The translations under genes and the position numbers were made by a program. From JACVRW01 sp963819115 (lineage in GTDB: Bacteria > Actinomycetota > Thermoleophilia > Solirubrobacterales > Thermoleophilaceae), in the NCBI GenBank assembly GCA_963819115.1, contig CAWFUR010000011.1, forward strand, positions 682,001 to 746,000: DNA of 64,000 bases, given 5' to 3'. The notes beneath the pieces were generated by a model. It was given only the letters and a program-made list of their open reading frames with translations. It was not told the origin of the DNA and did no database searches. Shown here one piece after another: positions 41,641 through 50,889 of this stretch (the stretch's first letter is position 1; the number at the start of each line of letters is the position of its first letter).

Positions 41641-42915
41641 ATGACGGCCCCGTTCACGTCCCCTCTCGCGGAGGCGCTCGCTCCCGAGCTGCTCGAGCGT
41701 TTCCTCCGGTACGTGCGCGTGGACACCCAATCCGCGCGCAATCGCACCGGGAGTCCCAGCACCTCGGGCCAGCTCGACCTCGCGCGCATGCTGGTCCGCG
41801 AGCTCGAGGCGCTCGGCCTGGAGGGCGTGGACCTGGATGAGAACGGCTACGTGACGGCGGCGCTTCCCGCGACCGTCGACGGCGACCTTCCGTCGATCGG
41901 GCTGATCGCGCACATGGACACGAGCCCGGACGCCCCGGCCTCGGGCGTCGACCCGATCGTGCACCGGGACTACGACGGCGGGCCACTCGAGCTGCCGCGC
42001 GCCGGCACGGTGCTCGACCCGGCCGTGATGACGGATCTCGCGGACAAGGTGGGACACGACCTGGTGAGCTCGAGCGGCGACACCCTGCTGGGCGCGGACG
42101 ACAAGGCCGGCGTGGCGGAGATCATGACCGCCCTCGCACATCTCGTGGCCCACCCGGACCTCCCGCGTCCACCGCTGCGGGTCGCGTTCACCCCCGACGA
42201 GGAGATCGGCGAGGGTGCGAGCGGGTTTGACGTCGAGCGCTTCGGCGCCGCCGGCGCGTACACGATCGATGGCTCCGCCCTCGGCGAGCTCCAGGACGAG
42301 ACCTTCAGCGGCGTAAAGGTGACGCTGACGGTCCACGGGGTGGACATCCACACGGGCTGGGCCAAGGGCAGGCTGGTGAACGCCCTGCGGGTGGCCGGGA
42401 AGATCCTCAGTGCGCTCCCCGACGACCGGCTCAGCCCGGAGACGACCTCGGGGCGCGAGGGGTTCATCCACCCCTACGACCTCCGGGGCTCGGCCGGACG
42501 GGCCGTGATCGAGGCCATCGCCCGCGACTTCGACGACGAACTGCTCGAGGGTCACGTCGAGCTGCTGCGACGCACCGCCGAGCGGGTGGTCGAGGAGACT
42601 CCCGGTGCCCGGCTCGAGGTTTCGGTGGAGCCGCAGTACCCGAACATGCGCCGCTTCATCGACGAGTTCCCCGAGCTTGTGGAGATGGCCGAGCGCGCGC
42701 TGCGGGCAGAGGGCATCGAGCCCATCCAGGTGCCGATCCGCGGTGGCACCGACGGCTCGCTCCTGAGCAGCATGGGGCTACCCACGCCCAACCTGTTCAC
42801 CGGCGGCCACGAGTACCACTCGGTGCGGGAATGGGCCTCGCTGCAGGAGATGGCGGCGTCCGCCGCCACGATCATCCGGTTGGCCGAGGCGTGGACTGAT
42901 AACAACCGTCGGTAA
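41641..42915 (+). CDS. pepT: peptidase T (tripeptide aminopeptidase)
   Basis: 424 residues. M20B metallopeptidase with the metal-site motifs in order: GLIAHMDTSPDAP (His, Asp), LLGADDKAGVAEIM (bridging Asp), FTPDEEIGEGA (catalytic and ligand Glu), AYTIDGSALGEL (Asp), and FTGGHEYHSVREW (His). The dimerisation domain lies at about residues 220-330. It cleaves the N-terminal residue of tripeptides in the cytoplasm. Length and motif order match characterised PepT. Alone on its strand, with its own promoter likely in 41481-41640. Confidence 0.95.
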   Translation: MTAPFTSPLAEALAPELLERFLRYVRVDTQSARNRTGSPSTSGQLDLARMLVRELEALGLEGVDLDENGYVTAALPATVDGDLPSIGLIAHMDTSPDAPASGVDPIVHRDYDGGPLELPRAGTVLDPAVMTDLADKVGHDLVSSSGDTLLGADDKAGVAEIMTALAHLVAHPDLPRPPLRVAFTPDEEIGEGASGFDVERFGAAGAYTIDGSALGELQDETFSGVKVTLTVHGVDIHTGWAKGRLVNALRVAGKILSALPDDRLSPETTSGREGFIHPYDLRGSAGRAVIEAIARDFDDELLEGHVELLRRTAERVVEETPGARLEVSVEPQYPNMRRFIDEFPELVEMAERALRAEGIEPIQVPIRGGTDGSLLSSMGLPTPNLFTGGHEYHSVREWASLQEMAASAATIIRLAEAWTDNNRR

Positions 42916-42950
42916 CAATCTGGACCAGTACCAAGCCACGAGGGAGTTCA

Positions 42951-44318
42951 ATGAGCGAGTACGCAGTTACCGACCCGGCGACGGGCGAGACCGTCAAGGA
43001 GTACGAGACGACCACCGACGATGAGCTGCGTGCCGCGATAGGGCGCGCGGACGATGCTCATCGGACATGGTCCGCCTCGTCGAGCGTGGCCGATCGTGCG
43101 GCACTTGTCCGGCGTGTCGGCGAGCTGCATCTCGAGCGGCGCCAGGAGCTCGCGGAGATCATCGTGCGAGAGATGGGCAAGCCGATCGAGCAGGCCCTCG
43201 GCGAGGTCGACTTCTGCGGGGACATCTACGGCTTCTATGCCGACAACGCCGAGGACCTGATGGCCGACGAGCCCATCAAGTTGGCCGGCGGGGAGGGGTC
43301 AGCGGTGGTGCGCCGGAGCTCCCAGGGCGTGCTCCTCGGGATCATGCCGTGGAACTTCCCGTACTACCAGGTGGCGCGCTTCGCGGGACCCAACCTCGTG
43401 ATCGGGAACACGATCGTGCTCAAGCACGCCCCGCAGTGTCCCGAGTCGGCCGCGGCCATCCAGAAGATCTACGACGACGCCGGGTTCCCGGAGGGCGCGT
43501 ACGAGAACGTCTACGCGACGAACGAGCAGATCGAGTGGGTGATCGCCGATCCCCGGATTCGCGGCGTCTCCGTCACGGGTTCCGAGCGCGCCGGCGCCGC
43601 TGTCGCGGAGATCGCCGGGCGGAATCTCAAGAAGGTCGTGCTGGAGATGGGCGGATCCGATCCCTTCATCCTGTTGGGCACGGACGATCTGGACAAGACC
43701 GTCGAGGACGCCGTGGCCGCCCGTCTCGACAACACGGGTCAGTCGTGCAACGCGGCGAAGCGCTTCATCGTGGTCGGCGATCTGTACGAGCCCTTCCTCG
43801 AGAAGTTCACGGCCGCGATGACCGCGACGAAGCCGGGTGACCCGACGTCGTCGGAGACCGAGATCGGGCCGCTCTCCTCCAAGATCGCGGCCGATCGCCT
43901 CGAGGACCAGGTGAAGCGGGCCGTGGACCAGGGGGCGAAGCTCGCTGTGGGCGGCAAGCGCGACGGCAACTTCTTCGAGCCCACCGTCCTGACCGACATC
44001 GAGCCCGACAACGACGCCTACCGCGAGGAGCTCTTCGGCCCCGTCGCGCAGGTTTATCGCGTCTCGTCCGAAGATGACGCGGTGAAGCTGGCCAACGACA
44101 CGCCGTTCGGGCTGGGCTCGTACGTCATGACGACGGACTCTCAGCAGGCGGAGCGCGTGGCGGACCAGATCGACGCCGGGATGGTCTACGTGAACGTCGT
44201 CGGCGCCGACTCCGCAGAGCTCCCGTTCGGCGGGACGAAGCGATCCGGCTTCGGCCGCGAGCTGGGTACCTATGGCGCGGACGAGTTCGTGAACAAGAAG
44301 CTCATCCGAATCGGCTGA
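42951..44318 (+). CDS. NAD(P)-dependent aldehyde dehydrogenase (succinate-semialdehyde type)
   Basis: 455 residues; GAGGGAG precedes the ATG. Aldehyde dehydrogenase fold with MPWNFPYYQVARF, VTGSERAGAAVAEIAG, catalytic Glu in VVLEMGGSDPFIL and catalytic Cys in NTGQSCNAAKRFIV, ending LPFGGTKRSGFGRELG. The short N-terminus and the NTGQSC sequence are like the GabD/YneI-type succinate-semialdehyde dehydrogenases. It would oxidise succinate semialdehyde or a related aldehyde to the acid. No GABA aminotransferase is beside it. Confidence 0.92.
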   Translation: MSEYAVTDPATGETVKEYETTTDDELRAAIGRADDAHRTWSASSSVADRAALVRRVGELHLERRQELAEIIVREMGKPIEQALGEVDFCGDIYGFYADNAEDLMADEPIKLAGGEGSAVVRRSSQGVLLGIMPWNFPYYQVARFAGPNLVIGNTIVLKHAPQCPESAAAIQKIYDDAGFPEGAYENVYATNEQIEWVIADPRIRGVSVTGSERAGAAVAEIAGRNLKKVVLEMGGSDPFILLGTDDLDKTVEDAVAARLDNTGQSCNAAKRFIVVGDLYEPFLEKFTAAMTATKPGDPTSSETEIGPLSSKIAADRLEDQVKRAVDQGAKLAVGGKRDGNFFEPTVLTDIEPDNDAYREELFGPVAQVYRVSSEDDAVKLANDTPFGLGSYVMTTDSQQAERVADQIDAGMVYVNVVGADSAELPFGGTKRSGFGRELGTYGADEFVNKKLIRIG

Positions 44319-44367
44319 AGGGCCTTGTTACTTCGGCCTCGCTAGCATCGGCCCTGGCATTGGGTTC

Positions 44368-45510
44368 ATGCCTTCGTACGCCGACATCGACCAGCTCAGC
44401 ACGCAGTTTCGCCGCAGGGACCTGCTGCGCATCGTTGCCGAAGGAACCGCCGGTGTGGTCGGGGACGAGTTCCTTCGCTGCCTCGTCCGGAATGTCGCGC
44501 TCGCGTTCGACGCGAGGTTCGCCTTCGTCGCGGAGGCCTCCGACCCGAACGGAGAGCACGTGCGGGTGGTCAGCGGTTGGTACGACGGCGGCTGGATGGA
44601 CGAGCCGTTCGAGTACGACACGCGCGGCAAGCCCTGCGCGCTCGTCGTGGAGCATGCGGTCGTCGCGTTCCCGAGCGAGCTTACGACGCGCTTCCCGGAG
44701 GCCCAGCCGGCGATCGACATGGGGCTTGAGAGCTATCTGGCGGTCTGCCTGCGCGCCGCCGATGCCACCCACCTCGGCCACATGGCGGTGATGGACGCTC
44801 ATCCGATGAGGGCAGGGCCGGATGACGTCGCTGCGATGCGCATCTTCGCCTCGCGGGCGGCGGCCGAGCTCGAGCGTCGTCAGCAGGCGGCCGCTCTGCG
44901 ACGCTCGCGCGCCCGTGTCATCGAGGCCGCCGATGTGGGGCGCCGGCGCGTCGGCCGCGATCTCCATGACGGCGCGCAGCAGCACCTCCTGGCCGTCGGG
45001 AACCTGCTCCAGGTCGCCCAGCGCAAGCTCGGCGACGACCACGAGGCCGCCGGCGTCCTGCGCCTCGCAGGCGACGAGCTGGGGGAGGCCCATTCCGAGC
45101 TTCGCGACCTCGCGCGCGGGTTGCATCCCGTGGCGCTCTCGGAGCGCGGCCTCGCCGGCGCGATCGAGGGGCTCGCGGCCGGTTGCGCCACTCCGGTGAC
45201 GATCGACGTCCAGGCTCGCGATTTGCCGGAGCACATCGAGCTCGCCGCATACTTCATCGTCAGCGAGTCGCTGACGAACGCCGGCAAGTACGCGGACGCG
45301 AGCGCGATCCGGATCCGTGTCGAGCGCGAACAGGGCGCGCTGCTGATCGAGATCGCCGACGACGGCCGCGGTGGCGCGGACGCCGCGGCCGGCACCGGGC
45401 TGTATGGGCTGGCCGACCGGATCGACGCGCTCGGCGGGCGGTTCGAGGTCCGCAGCCCGCCCGGGGCGGGGACCCGCGTAAGCGCGAGATTGCCGCTCAC
45501 CACGGAGTGA
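44368..45510 (+). CDS. GAF-domain histidine kinase (HisKA_3/NarX-DegS type)
   Basis: 380 residues. N-terminal GAF domain (about residues 15-165), then a HisKA_3 dimerisation box with the phospho-acceptor His in RRVGRDLHDGAQQHLLAVG and a short HATPase domain (SESLTNAGKYADASAIRI, DDGRGGADAAAGTGLYGLAD). No transmembrane helix, so a cytoplasmic sensor. These kinases usually pair with NarL/LuxR-type regulators; none is adjacent, so it is an orphan in this window. Its signal is unknown. Confidence 0.92.
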   Translation: MPSYADIDQLSTQFRRRDLLRIVAEGTAGVVGDEFLRCLVRNVALAFDARFAFVAEASDPNGEHVRVVSGWYDGGWMDEPFEYDTRGKPCALVVEHAVVAFPSELTTRFPEAQPAIDMGLESYLAVCLRAADATHLGHMAVMDAHPMRAGPDDVAAMRIFASRAAAELERRQQAAALRRSRARVIEAADVGRRRVGRDLHDGAQQHLLAVGNLLQVAQRKLGDDHEAAGVLRLAGDELGEAHSELRDLARGLHPVALSERGLAGAIEGLAAGCATPVTIDVQARDLPEHIELAAYFIVSESLTNAGKYADASAIRIRVEREQGALLIEIADDGRGGADAAAGTGLYGLADRIDALGGRFEVRSPPGAGTRVSARLPLTTE

Positions 45511-45580
45511 CCGCGTTGGGGCGGGCAGACCGGGCCCGGGAGGTGTCAGTCTCCGCGACCACGACCTGAGAGGAGATGTG

Positions 45581-46282
45581 ATGGCGGAGCGCTGGTTTTC
45601 GGACGACGAGCTGAGAGAGATGTCGCGTCCGACGATGGACCGGGCGATCGAGGCGATCGAGGCGGGCGACCTCGGGCAGGCCAAGGCCCTGTGCGAGGCG
45701 ATGAAACACGAGTGGCGCTTCCTGCACGACATGATGGTCGACGGGATCGCCGCCTCGATGAGCTGGGTCAAGGAGCATTGCGGCGAGGACGCGGTGGGCG
45801 AGTCCCAGCGCTGGGCCATGGAGCGCTACTGGAAGCGCAGCGTCGAGGCGATCGACGAGCGCCCCCGCAAGGAGATCGCGGAGCTGCTCGCCGCCACGTG
45901 GCGGGCCCACTCGACAAGCGGCACCGGACCGCACCCCGGCGCCTTCGAGATGGAGGAGGACGACGAGAAGGTGACTTTCCGGATGAACCCGTGCGGCTCT
46001 GGGCAGCGGCTCTGGCGCATGGGGCGATACGAGGGCCCGGAGGGCCACGCGGTGATGGAGGAGGAGCACGACTGGGCGTACAACCGCAAGGGGTTCCCGA
46101 TCTACTGCACCCACTGCACCTTCATGAACGAGATGCTCCCGATCCAGTGGATCGGGTACCCGATCTACCCGAGCAAGCCGCCGGGCGACTTCGATCACGA
46201 TCCCTGCACCTGGTACTGGTACAAGGACCCCGCCGACATTCCCGATCGCCACTGGGAGCGCTATGGGCTCGAGCGACGCTAG
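45581..46282 (+). CDS. uncharacterised protein with CxxC motif
   Basis: 233 residues from ATG 45581 with AGGAG five bases before; GTG 45578 is also in frame. The first half is helical (EMSRPTMDRAIEAIEAGDLG, KHEWRFLHDMMVDGIAAS). The second half has CGSGQRLWRMGRYEG, then FPIYCTHCTFMNEMLPIQW, and DHDPCTWYWYKDPADIP, so several Cys/His could bind metal or an iron-sulfur cluster. No family named. It overlaps the following SDR by 20 bases and is followed by a cyclase, suggesting a shared catabolic pathway. Confidence 0.8.
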   Translation: MAERWFSDDELREMSRPTMDRAIEAIEAGDLGQAKALCEAMKHEWRFLHDMMVDGIAASMSWVKEHCGEDAVGESQRWAMERYWKRSVEAIDERPRKEIAELLAATWRAHSTSGTGPHPGAFEMEEDDEKVTFRMNPCGSGQRLWRMGRYEGPEGHAVMEEEHDWAYNRKGFPIYCTHCTFMNEMLPIQWIGYPIYPSKPPGDFDHDPCTWYWYKDPADIPDRHWERYGLERR

Positions 46283-46994
46283 CGAGCCGCTGACACCCTC
46301 TGGCCGGCGGGTGGTCGTCACGGGCGCTCGCGGTGGTATCGGGCGAGCGACGGTCGAGCTGCTCGAGCGCGTGGGATGCTCGGTCGCGGGCTGCGACGTG
46401 GAGGACTTCGACGTCCGCGACCGGGCGGCGGTGGACGCCGGGGTGGCCAAGCTGGTCGGGCAGCTCGGCGGCTGCGACGCGGTCGTGGCGAACGCCGGCG
46501 TGGTGGACACGATCCACCGCGCCGAGCGCTTTCCCGAGGACGAGTGGCAGAAGGACCTCGAGACGAACCTGACCGGCCAGTTCAACGTCGTGCGGGCCCT
46601 GTTCGACTCGCTGCGCGAGTCGGGCGACGGCCGCGTGGTGGTCGTCTCCTCGGCCTCCTCCGAAACGGGCCTTCCCGGCCAGGTCGCCTACACGGCCGCC
46701 AAAGCGGGACTGGTGGGAATGGCGCGGACGCTCGCCGCCGAGTGGGGGCGGCATGGCATCCGCTGCAACGTGGTGATGCCGGGACTGATCGCGACCCCGA
46801 AGGTGCTGGCACTGCCCGAGGCCATCCGGACCGCGATGACCAAGGCGCTCCCCCTCGGCCGGCCGGGCGAACCGGCTGAGCTGGCCGCCACCATCGCGTT
46901 CCTGCTGGCTCCGGCGTCCGCCTACATCACCGGCGCCGTGATCCGGGTGGATGGCGGCTACGGACTCAACACCGCCAGCCTCGCTGGAAGTTAG
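46263..46994 (+). CDS. short-chain dehydrogenase/reductase
   Basis: 243 residues; starts 20 bases inside the upstream gene. Classical SDR: VVVTGARGGIGRATVE cofactor loop, VANAGVVD, catalytic Ser in VVSSASSETG and YTAAKAGLVGMART (YxxxK), and PGLIATPKV. It ends YITGAVIRVDGGYG, typical of FabG-like alcohol/ketone dehydrogenases. Likely oxidises or reduces an intermediate handled by the neighbouring cyclase and thiolase (inference). Confidence 0.93.
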   Translation: MGSSDASEPLTPSGRRVVVTGARGGIGRATVELLERVGCSVAGCDVEDFDVRDRAAVDAGVAKLVGQLGGCDAVVANAGVVDTIHRAERFPEDEWQKDLETNLTGQFNVVRALFDSLRESGDGRVVVVSSASSETGLPGQVAYTAAKAGLVGMARTLAAEWGRHGIRCNVVMPGLIATPKVLALPEAIRTAMTKALPLGRPGEPAELAATIAFLLAPASAYITGAVIRVDGGYGLNTASLAGS

Positions 46995-47004
46995 GCGACC
47001 ACCG

Positions 47005-47934
47005 ATGCCTGACGTGGACATGACCGCGCAGGAGTTCTCCGATCTCTTCGACGCGGTGTCGAACTGGGGTCGCTGGGACGATGACGGGGAGCGAGGCGCT
47101 CTTAACAATCTCACCCCGGCTCGCGTCGCTGCCGCCGCCGGCCTGGTTCGCAGCGGTGTCACGATCACGCTCAGTCAACCCCTGAGGACCGTGGCGGGCA
47201 TCGATGTGCCTCAGCCGGCCGAGCACCACATGACGATGCTCACCGACGTCGATATCGGATCGGGGTCCGTGCGCTTCGCCAAGGACTACGTCGGTCTCGA
47301 CTATCACAACGACGGGCACAGCCACATCGACGCCTTCTGCCACGTGGCCTACGACGGCTCGTTCTTCGACGGAAAGCCGGATAGCTCCGTCACCGCGGAC
47401 GGTGCGCAGACGGGTGCCATCGACGTGCTCAAGGACGGATTGGTGGGCCGCGGCGTTCTGCTCGACGTGCCACGCGTCCGCGGCGTTCCCTGGATCGAGC
47501 CGGGCGAGCATGTGTTCCGGGACGACCTCGAAGCGGCGGAGCGCGAGGAGGGGGTGAGGGTGGAACCGGGCGACATCCTGCTCGTCCGCACGGGCCACAC
47601 GCGGCGCCAGGCGGAGCTCGCGCCGTGGGACACCGGCAAGGCGAAGGCGGGCCTTCACCCCACGACGGCCTCGTTCCTGGCGGACCGGGGTGTGGCCGCG
47701 CTCGGGTCGGACGGCAACAACGACACCGCGCCCAGCACCACGGAGGGGGTCGGGTTTCCGATCCACGTCCTCGCCATCAACGCCATGGGCGTCCACCTGC
47801 TCGACTACCTTCAGTTCGAGGACGTTGCGCGGCACTGCGAGGCCGTCGGGCGATGGGAGTTTCTGTTCGTCGCCGCTCCACTGCGAATAGTCGGCGGGAC
47901 GGGATCCCCGATCAACCCCACCGCGATCTTCTGA
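47005..47934 (+). CDS. cyclase-family hydrolase (kynurenine formamidase-like fold)
   Basis: 309 residues from ATG 47005; the ten-base gap after the SDR implies the same operon. The metal-site motif is seen as YHNDGHSHIDAFCHVAYDG (the HxGTHxDxPxH variant of larger members) and GSDGNNDTAPST, and the C-terminal VHLLDYLQFEDVARHC and WEFLFVAAPLRIVGGTGSPI are typical. Members hydrolyse or cyclise amides and lactones with a bound divalent metal. Substrate unknown. Confidence 0.92.
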   Translation: MPDVDMTAQEFSDLFDAVSNWGRWDDDGERGALNNLTPARVAAAAGLVRSGVTITLSQPLRTVAGIDVPQPAEHHMTMLTDVDIGSGSVRFAKDYVGLDYHNDGHSHIDAFCHVAYDGSFFDGKPDSSVTADGAQTGAIDVLKDGLVGRGVLLDVPRVRGVPWIEPGEHVFRDDLEAAEREEGVRVEPGDILLVRTGHTRRQAELAPWDTGKAKAGLHPTTASFLADRGVAALGSDGNNDTAPSTTEGVGFPIHVLAINAMGVHLLDYLQFEDVARHCEAVGRWEFLFVAAPLRIVGGTGSPINPTAIF

Positions 47935-47940
47935 GTGCGG

Positions 47941-49176
47941 TCAGGCGGCGGTGTTCTCCAGCACGAGAGCGACGCCCTGCCCAGATCCGACGCACACCCC
48001 GAGCACGCCGTAACGCGCCTGGCGTTCGCGCAGCTCGGTCGCGAGCGTGAGCACATATCTGGTGCCGGATGATCCGAACGGGTGGCCGATGGCCACCGCG
48101 CCGCCGTTCGGGTTCAGGCGCTCGTCGGGCACCTCGAACCCGTCGAGCTGGTTGCGGAGCTCGCTCAGGATCGCCACCGCGACCGAGGCGTACGCCTCGT
48201 GGACCTCCCAGACGTCGATCTCCTCTGGTGTCAGACCGGCGCGCTGGAGGGCCCTCGGGATTGCGAACGCCGGCGCGATCCCCATGAACCTCGGATCGAG
48301 CGCGTGGGTGGCCGACGCGACCACGCGGGCGAGCGGCTCGACGCCGAGCTCGCCGGCCGCCTCGCCGCTCGCCAGCACGACCGCGCTCGCGCCGTCGTTC
48401 AGCGGCGACGAGTTGCCGGCCGTCATCTGGGTGGTGTTCGGCTGTGGCGCCAGCGCCGCGAGCCTCTCCGCCGTTGTGTCGTCGCGGATGCTCTCGTCGT
48501 GCTCGAACGTGCCCGCGGGCTGCTTGCGGGTGCCGGGGATCTCGACGGGGTGGATCTCGAGCGCGAGCCGCCCCGAATCGCGCGCGGCGGCCGCGTGCTG
48601 GTGGGAACGCAGCGCAAAGGCGTCGATCTCCTCGCGCGTCAGCTCGTAACGGTCGGCCACGTTCTGGGCCGTCTGCATCATCTCGATGTAGGCGTCGCGC
48701 GCGAGCAGCGCCGGATTCGGCGGGCCGCCGGCGCCGGCCCACATCGTGTCGAGCATGAACACGGGCCCGCGCGGCATGAACGGGGCGTCGCCCTTCATCA
48801 GCGCCCAGCCCGACCGTGACATCGACTCGACTCCGGCGGCCAGGCCGACGCCGAGCTCGCCTGCGCGAATCGCGTGGGCGAGTTGGATCGTGCAGGTCAA
48901 CGACGACGCGCAGAAGCGGTTCACCGTCGCGGCCGGGACCGAGTCCGGAAAGCCCGCGGCCAGCGCCGCCCAGCGCGCGATGTCGCCCATCCCCTCGTGC
49001 GCCGGGTTCACGCAGCCCGCGGCGATGTCCTCGATCCGGTCGAGGTCGACCCCGACGCGCTCGCAGGCCCAGACCATCGCCTGTCCCAGGAGATCGTCGG
49101 TCCGGATGTGGGACAGCGAGCCGGCGTAGCGCCCGACCGGCGTGCGCACGCCGCCGAGTACGAAGGCATCGGTCAT
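47941..49176 (-). CDS. thiolase (acetyl-CoA C-acyltransferase)
   Basis: 411 residues. Catalytic Cys89 in VNRFCASSLTCTIQLAHAI, the NEAF-like segment reads WEVHEAYASVAVAILSEL (HEA in place of NEA), then GGAVAIGHPFGSSGTRYVL with the His and GVCVGSGQGVALVLE with the second Cys. NEA to HEA is typical of non-canonical thiolases such as SCP2- or steroid-degradation-type. It cleaves 3-oxoacyl-CoA to acyl-CoA and acetyl-CoA. It starts in an ATGA overlap with the shortened LLM gene, and is convergent with the cyclase. Confidence 0.92.
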   Translation of the reverse strand: MTDAFVLGGVRTPVGRYAGSLSHIRTDDLLGQAMVWACERVGVDLDRIEDIAAGCVNPAHEGMGDIARWAALAAGFPDSVPAATVNRFCASSLTCTIQLAHAIRAGELGVGLAAGVESMSRSGWALMKGDAPFMPRGPVFMLDTMWAGAGGPPNPALLARDAYIEMMQTAQNVADRYELTREEIDAFALRSHQHAAAARDSGRLALEIHPVEIPGTRKQPAGTFEHDESIRDDTTAERLAALAPQPNTTQMTAGNSSPLNDGASAVVLASGEAAGELGVEPLARVVASATHALDPRFMGIAPAFAIPRALQRAGLTPEEIDVWEVHEAYASVAVAILSELRNQLDGFEVPDERLNPNGGAVAIGHPFGSSGTRYVLTLATELRERQARYGVLGVCVGSGQGVALVLENTAA

Positions 49177-49547
49177 TGGGGTTCTCCTCGGTCGGGGATC
49201 TGGTTGGGGAGCAGTGGCGCGACCTCGCCCGCCAGCGCCTCCACCTGGCCCGGCGAGGGGTCCACGGGCCAGAACACGATTGCGCTCAGCAGGTCGAGCG
49301 ATGCCGCGGCCTTTGCCCTCACCGCCGGCGGGCCCAGCGGCAGGTTCGCCACGTCGGTGAAGAACGAGATTTGCCGTGTCTCGGCGAGCAGCGTCGGGAT
49401 CAGCGAGCAGGTGTCGACGAAGTGCCGCTGGTCCTGGATGCCCACGAACGGGAGTCCGCCCTCGTCCGCCGCCCGCACGAGCTCGCGACTCAGGTCAAGC
49501 GAGTCGGCGTACGGGACGATCGAGATCCCGACCTCCGGCGAGCGCAT
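49173..49547 (-). pseudogene. LLM-class (F420-type) oxidoreductase, internally deleted
   Basis: About 124 codons from ATG 49547. The N-terminal part (VGISIVPYADSLDLSRELV, LPFVGIQDQRHFVDTCSLIP, AAASLDLLS) is the start of a luciferase-like monooxygenase barrel, and the C-terminal part (IVFWPVDPSPGQVEALAGEV) is the usual end of such proteins. The roughly 200 residues normally between are missing, so this is a likely deletion remnant. It is still in ATGA overlap with the thiolase. A frame just upstream starting MRVGLLAIAGDATPNLVQD (ATG 49615, TGATG overlap with 49614-50093) may be another piece of its N-terminal region. Confidence 0.7.
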
Positions 49548-49613
49548 CCAGGGAAGTGTCCTGCACGAGGTTCGGGGTCGCATCCCCCGCGATAGCCAGC
49601 AACCCCACCCGCA

Positions 49614-50093
49614 TCACCGGCCCTGGGTGAGCTCCTCGATCACGTCCTTCGAGTGTGTGATGGGCAGGCGCATGCCCTCGAGCTCGATGCGTGACCCGCC
49701 CTCATCGATCAGCTCGAGCACTCGCACGTTCACGCGCTGGTGGACCTTCGCCTCGAGGCCGTCGCGGGCAACACGGAAGGCGAGCGCCTTGGGGTGGGCG
49801 CGGTTGCCCGCGAATCCGTAGATCGTCGTCTTCGACACGCCCAGGACCATTCGCTCGGGCAGCCCGGCTGCGGCGTCGTGAGCCCGTGTGCCCGCCACGT
49901 AGCCGCCGGCCGCTGCAACGCCGCCCACCGGAGAGCCGACCGCGTCGCCGATGTCGCCGCCGATAAGGCCACCTGCGAATCCCGCGCCGGAATGGCCGCG
50001 GGGATTGAACTCTCCCGCCGCAACCACGGTGTCCTCGATGCCGGCGGAGGCAAGTGCCTCGTTCACGACCTCAACGATCCTCGCCTCAGACAT
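49614..50093 (-). CDS. conserved protein of unknown function
   Basis: 159 residues from ATG 50093. N-terminal half has FNPRGHSGAGFAGGLIGGDI and GGVAAAGGYVAGTRAHDA, a Gly/Ala-rich stretch that may enter the membrane. The C-terminal half is a beta domain (SKTTIYGFAG, VNVRVLELIDEGGSRIELEG) reminiscent of a PH-like fold. No family name assigned. Upstream of the LLM remnant and thiolase on the same strand. Confidence 0.8.
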   Translation of the reverse strand: MSEARIVEVVNEALASAGIEDTVVAAGEFNPRGHSGAGFAGGLIGGDIGDAVGSPVGGVAAAGGYVAGTRAHDAAAGLPERMVLGVSKTTIYGFAGNRAHPKALAFRVARDGLEAKVHQRVNVRVLELIDEGGSRIELEGMRLPITHSKDVIEELTQGR

Positions 50094-50123
50094 GGTGCTT
50101 GTTACCCTCGCCGCCCGGCTGCT

Positions 50124-50807
50124 CTAGCTCGGGGGATTGCCGGTGTTGATCCCGATGAGCTGTACGTGGGTCTCCCCGTTCGCACCGTCGTGGGGGACGG
50201 AGAGGTCCGCCTGGTGGACGCTGAAGTCGGTGGCGGAGAAGGTGACCGTCATCGTGCACGAGGCTGCGGGCGCGAGCGTGATGTCGTCGCAATCGTCCGA
50301 CGCTGAATAGTTGGGAGCGCCCGCGCCGGAGATGCTCACCGTGCCGGTGGTGAGCGAGTCGCCCGATGCGGTGCAGGTGACGCTCTTGGTATCGCCGCTG
50401 CCGCCGGCGGACTGGAAGGTCTGGGTGCCGGGCTGGCAGTCCAGCGTGGCCGGTGCCCGGGTGGTGAAGACCTGGTCGGGGCTGCAGAACGGCTCGCCCG
50501 GGTTCTCGCCGTCCTCGGCACAGACGGCGAAGTGATACGCCGTGCCCTCCGTTAGCCCGTCGACGGGCTCGGACACCGGCTTCGATTCGTTGGCGACGAA
50601 GTTGATCGTCCGCGTTGGAGTCTTCTGGGTGCGAGCCGTCGTCGTGCCGTACTCGATGTACCAGCTGCCGGGGCCGCCGGTGGTCGAGAGCACCTTCCCG
50701 TTCAGCGTCGCGCCACCACCCGTGATGCCTGTTGCGGTCTGACGCACGCCGACGGCGCAGCTGGAGAGAGCCAGGACAACGAGGCAGGCCGGCACGAGAC
50801 GCTTCAT
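50124..50807 (-). CDS. lipoprotein with Fn3-like and Ig-like domains
   Basis: 227 residues from ATG 50807 (MKRLVPACLVVLALSSC). Lipobox LSSC. First domain GKVLSTTGGPGSWYIEYG to CSPDQVFTTRAP is a fibronectin-type-III-like module matching the N-terminal part of the frameshifted lipoprotein at 38772-40012. The second domain (TFQSAGGSGDTKSVTCTASG, then MTVTFSATDF) resembles an Ig-like or choice-of-anchor fold. Likely attached to the outer face of the membrane. Function unknown. Confidence 0.82.
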   Translation of the reverse strand: MKRLVPACLVVLALSSCAVGVRQTATGITGGGATLNGKVLSTTGGPGSWYIEYGTTTARTQKTPTRTINFVANESKPVSEPVDGLTEGTAYHFAVCAEDGENPGEPFCSPDQVFTTRAPATLDCQPGTQTFQSAGGSGDTKSVTCTASGDSLTTGTVSISGAGAPNYSASDDCDDITLAPAASCTMTVTFSATDFSVHQADLSVPHDGANGETHVQLIGINTGNPPS

Positions 50808-50889
50808 TGGCGCGAGCCTACGGCCAGCCGTCACCCGACGCAACCGCTACTGGCGGAGCCCACGCGCCGGATGTAGTGTCGCCGGAGCG

